Below, in pieces: positions 6,241-6,365 of a stretch of DNA of 6,365 nucleotides. Source of the DNA: Clostridia bacterium (GTDB lineage: Bacteria; Bacillota; Clostridia; Oscillospirales; Acutalibacteraceae); contig JAFTCS010000198.1 in the NCBI GenBank assembly GCA_017454565.1, positions 1 to 6,365 on the forward strand. Direction: 5' to 3'. The notes beneath the pieces were generated by a model. The model was given only the letters and a program-made list of their open reading frames with translations. It did not search any database and was not told the DNA's origin. Position numbers and translations under genes: made by a program. The stretch's first letter is position 1, and each line of letters starts with the position of its first letter.

Positions 6241-6330
6241 AACTATAATTTTCTGTCTGCACTATAATGCTCTTTACTCAGAACTATACATCAGACCGCA
6301 TTATGACCGGGCAGAAGAACAAACTATAAT
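6241..6330 (+). repeat. Repeated ACTATAAT/AACTATA motif in the divergent leader
   Basis: ACTATAAT occurs at 6242-6249, 6261-6268 and 6323-6330, and a variant ACTATACA at 6283-6290. The starts are 19, 22 and 40 nt apart, close to a 20-nt spacing with one position missing. The first copy overlaps the predicted transcript start and the last lies just before the ribosome binding site. The function is unknown. Confidence 0.5.
6251..6319 (+). promoter_or_regulatory. Possible structured 5' leader of the divergent gene
   Basis: Complementary segments nest in order: TTC 6251-6253 with GAA 6317-6319, TCTGC 6256-6260 with GCAGA 6311-6315, and ATAATGC 6264-6270 with GCATTAT 6298-6304. Together they would form an interrupted stem with a 27-nt loop, closing 16 nt before the CGGAGG ribosome binding site. 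It does not match a riboswitch class I recognise and has no terminator U tract. The pairing was found by eye. Confidence 0.35.
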
Positions 6331-6346
6331 TATTTCGGAGGTTGCT

Positions 6347-6365
6347 ATGCAAGGAAATGTCAGAC
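6347..6365 (+). CDS. Start of an unidentified divergent gene, cut by the window edge
   Basis: ATG at 6347 follows a good Shine-Dalgarno, CGGAGG at 6336-6341, by 5 nt and begins MQGNVR. Only six codons are visible, so no product can be named. The strong promoter and long leader upstream, together with the ribosome binding site, make a real gene likely. Its head-to-head position with the pur operon suggests shared regulation but does not prove it. Confidence 0.6.

Noticed and set aside
6303..6329. Eight-codon upstream ORF (MTGQKNKL) in the divergent leader
   Set aside because: No Shine-Dalgarno precedes it and its start lies in the possible stem; this short length is expected by chance.

Overview
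The window is almost entirely a tightly packed purine biosynthesis operon read on the minus strand. In transcription order (high to low coordinates) it carries purE, purF, purM, purN, an archaeal-type IMP cyclohydrolase (PurO family), a stand-alone AICAR formyltransferase (the C-terminal half of a normal PurH) and the first 150 codons of purD, which runs off the left edge. Gaps between genes are 11 to 32 nt, each gene has a clear Shine-Dalgarno sequence, and no terminator is visible between them, so one polycistronic mRNA is likely.

The genes supply seven pathway activities: PurF (PRPP to phosphoribosylamine), PurD (GAR synthesis), PurN (GAR formylation), PurM (AIR ring closure), PurE (carboxylation to CAIR), AICARFT (AICAR to FAICAR) and IMP cyclohydrolase (FAICAR to IMP). 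The enzymes for FGAM synthesis (PurL or PurSQL), SAICAR synthesis (PurC), adenylosuccinate lyase (PurB) and PurK are not in the window. The order is that of the Bacillus subtilis operon (E-K-B-C-S-Q-L-F-M-N-H-D) with the K-B-C-S-Q-L block missing and bifunctional purH replaced, in the same slot, by purO plus an AICARFT-only gene.

The right end (6068-6346) is a 279-nt intergenic region between divergent genes. It holds a sigma-A-like promoter for purE, a small hairpin in the purE leader, and a strong extended -10 promoter facing the other way. The opposite promoter leads into a roughly 100-nt leader with AACTATA repeats and a possible stem, followed by the first six codons of an unidentified plus-strand gene at 6347.

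Organism: strong AGGAGG-type ribosome binding sites, consensus sigma-A promoters, a PurF with propeptide and Fe-S cysteines, moderate GC, and the PurO plus stand-alone AICARFT arrangement suggest a Gram-positive Clostridia, most likely Ruminococcus or a relative in the Oscillospiraceae/Ruminococcaceae. This is an inference from remembered family features and was not tested by a search. No mobile element, CRISPR array, rRNA or tRNA gene was seen. The region is core metabolism. Its notable points are the split, mixed-origin last two steps, the sequence-divergent PurF and PurE, and the unexplained divergent leader.
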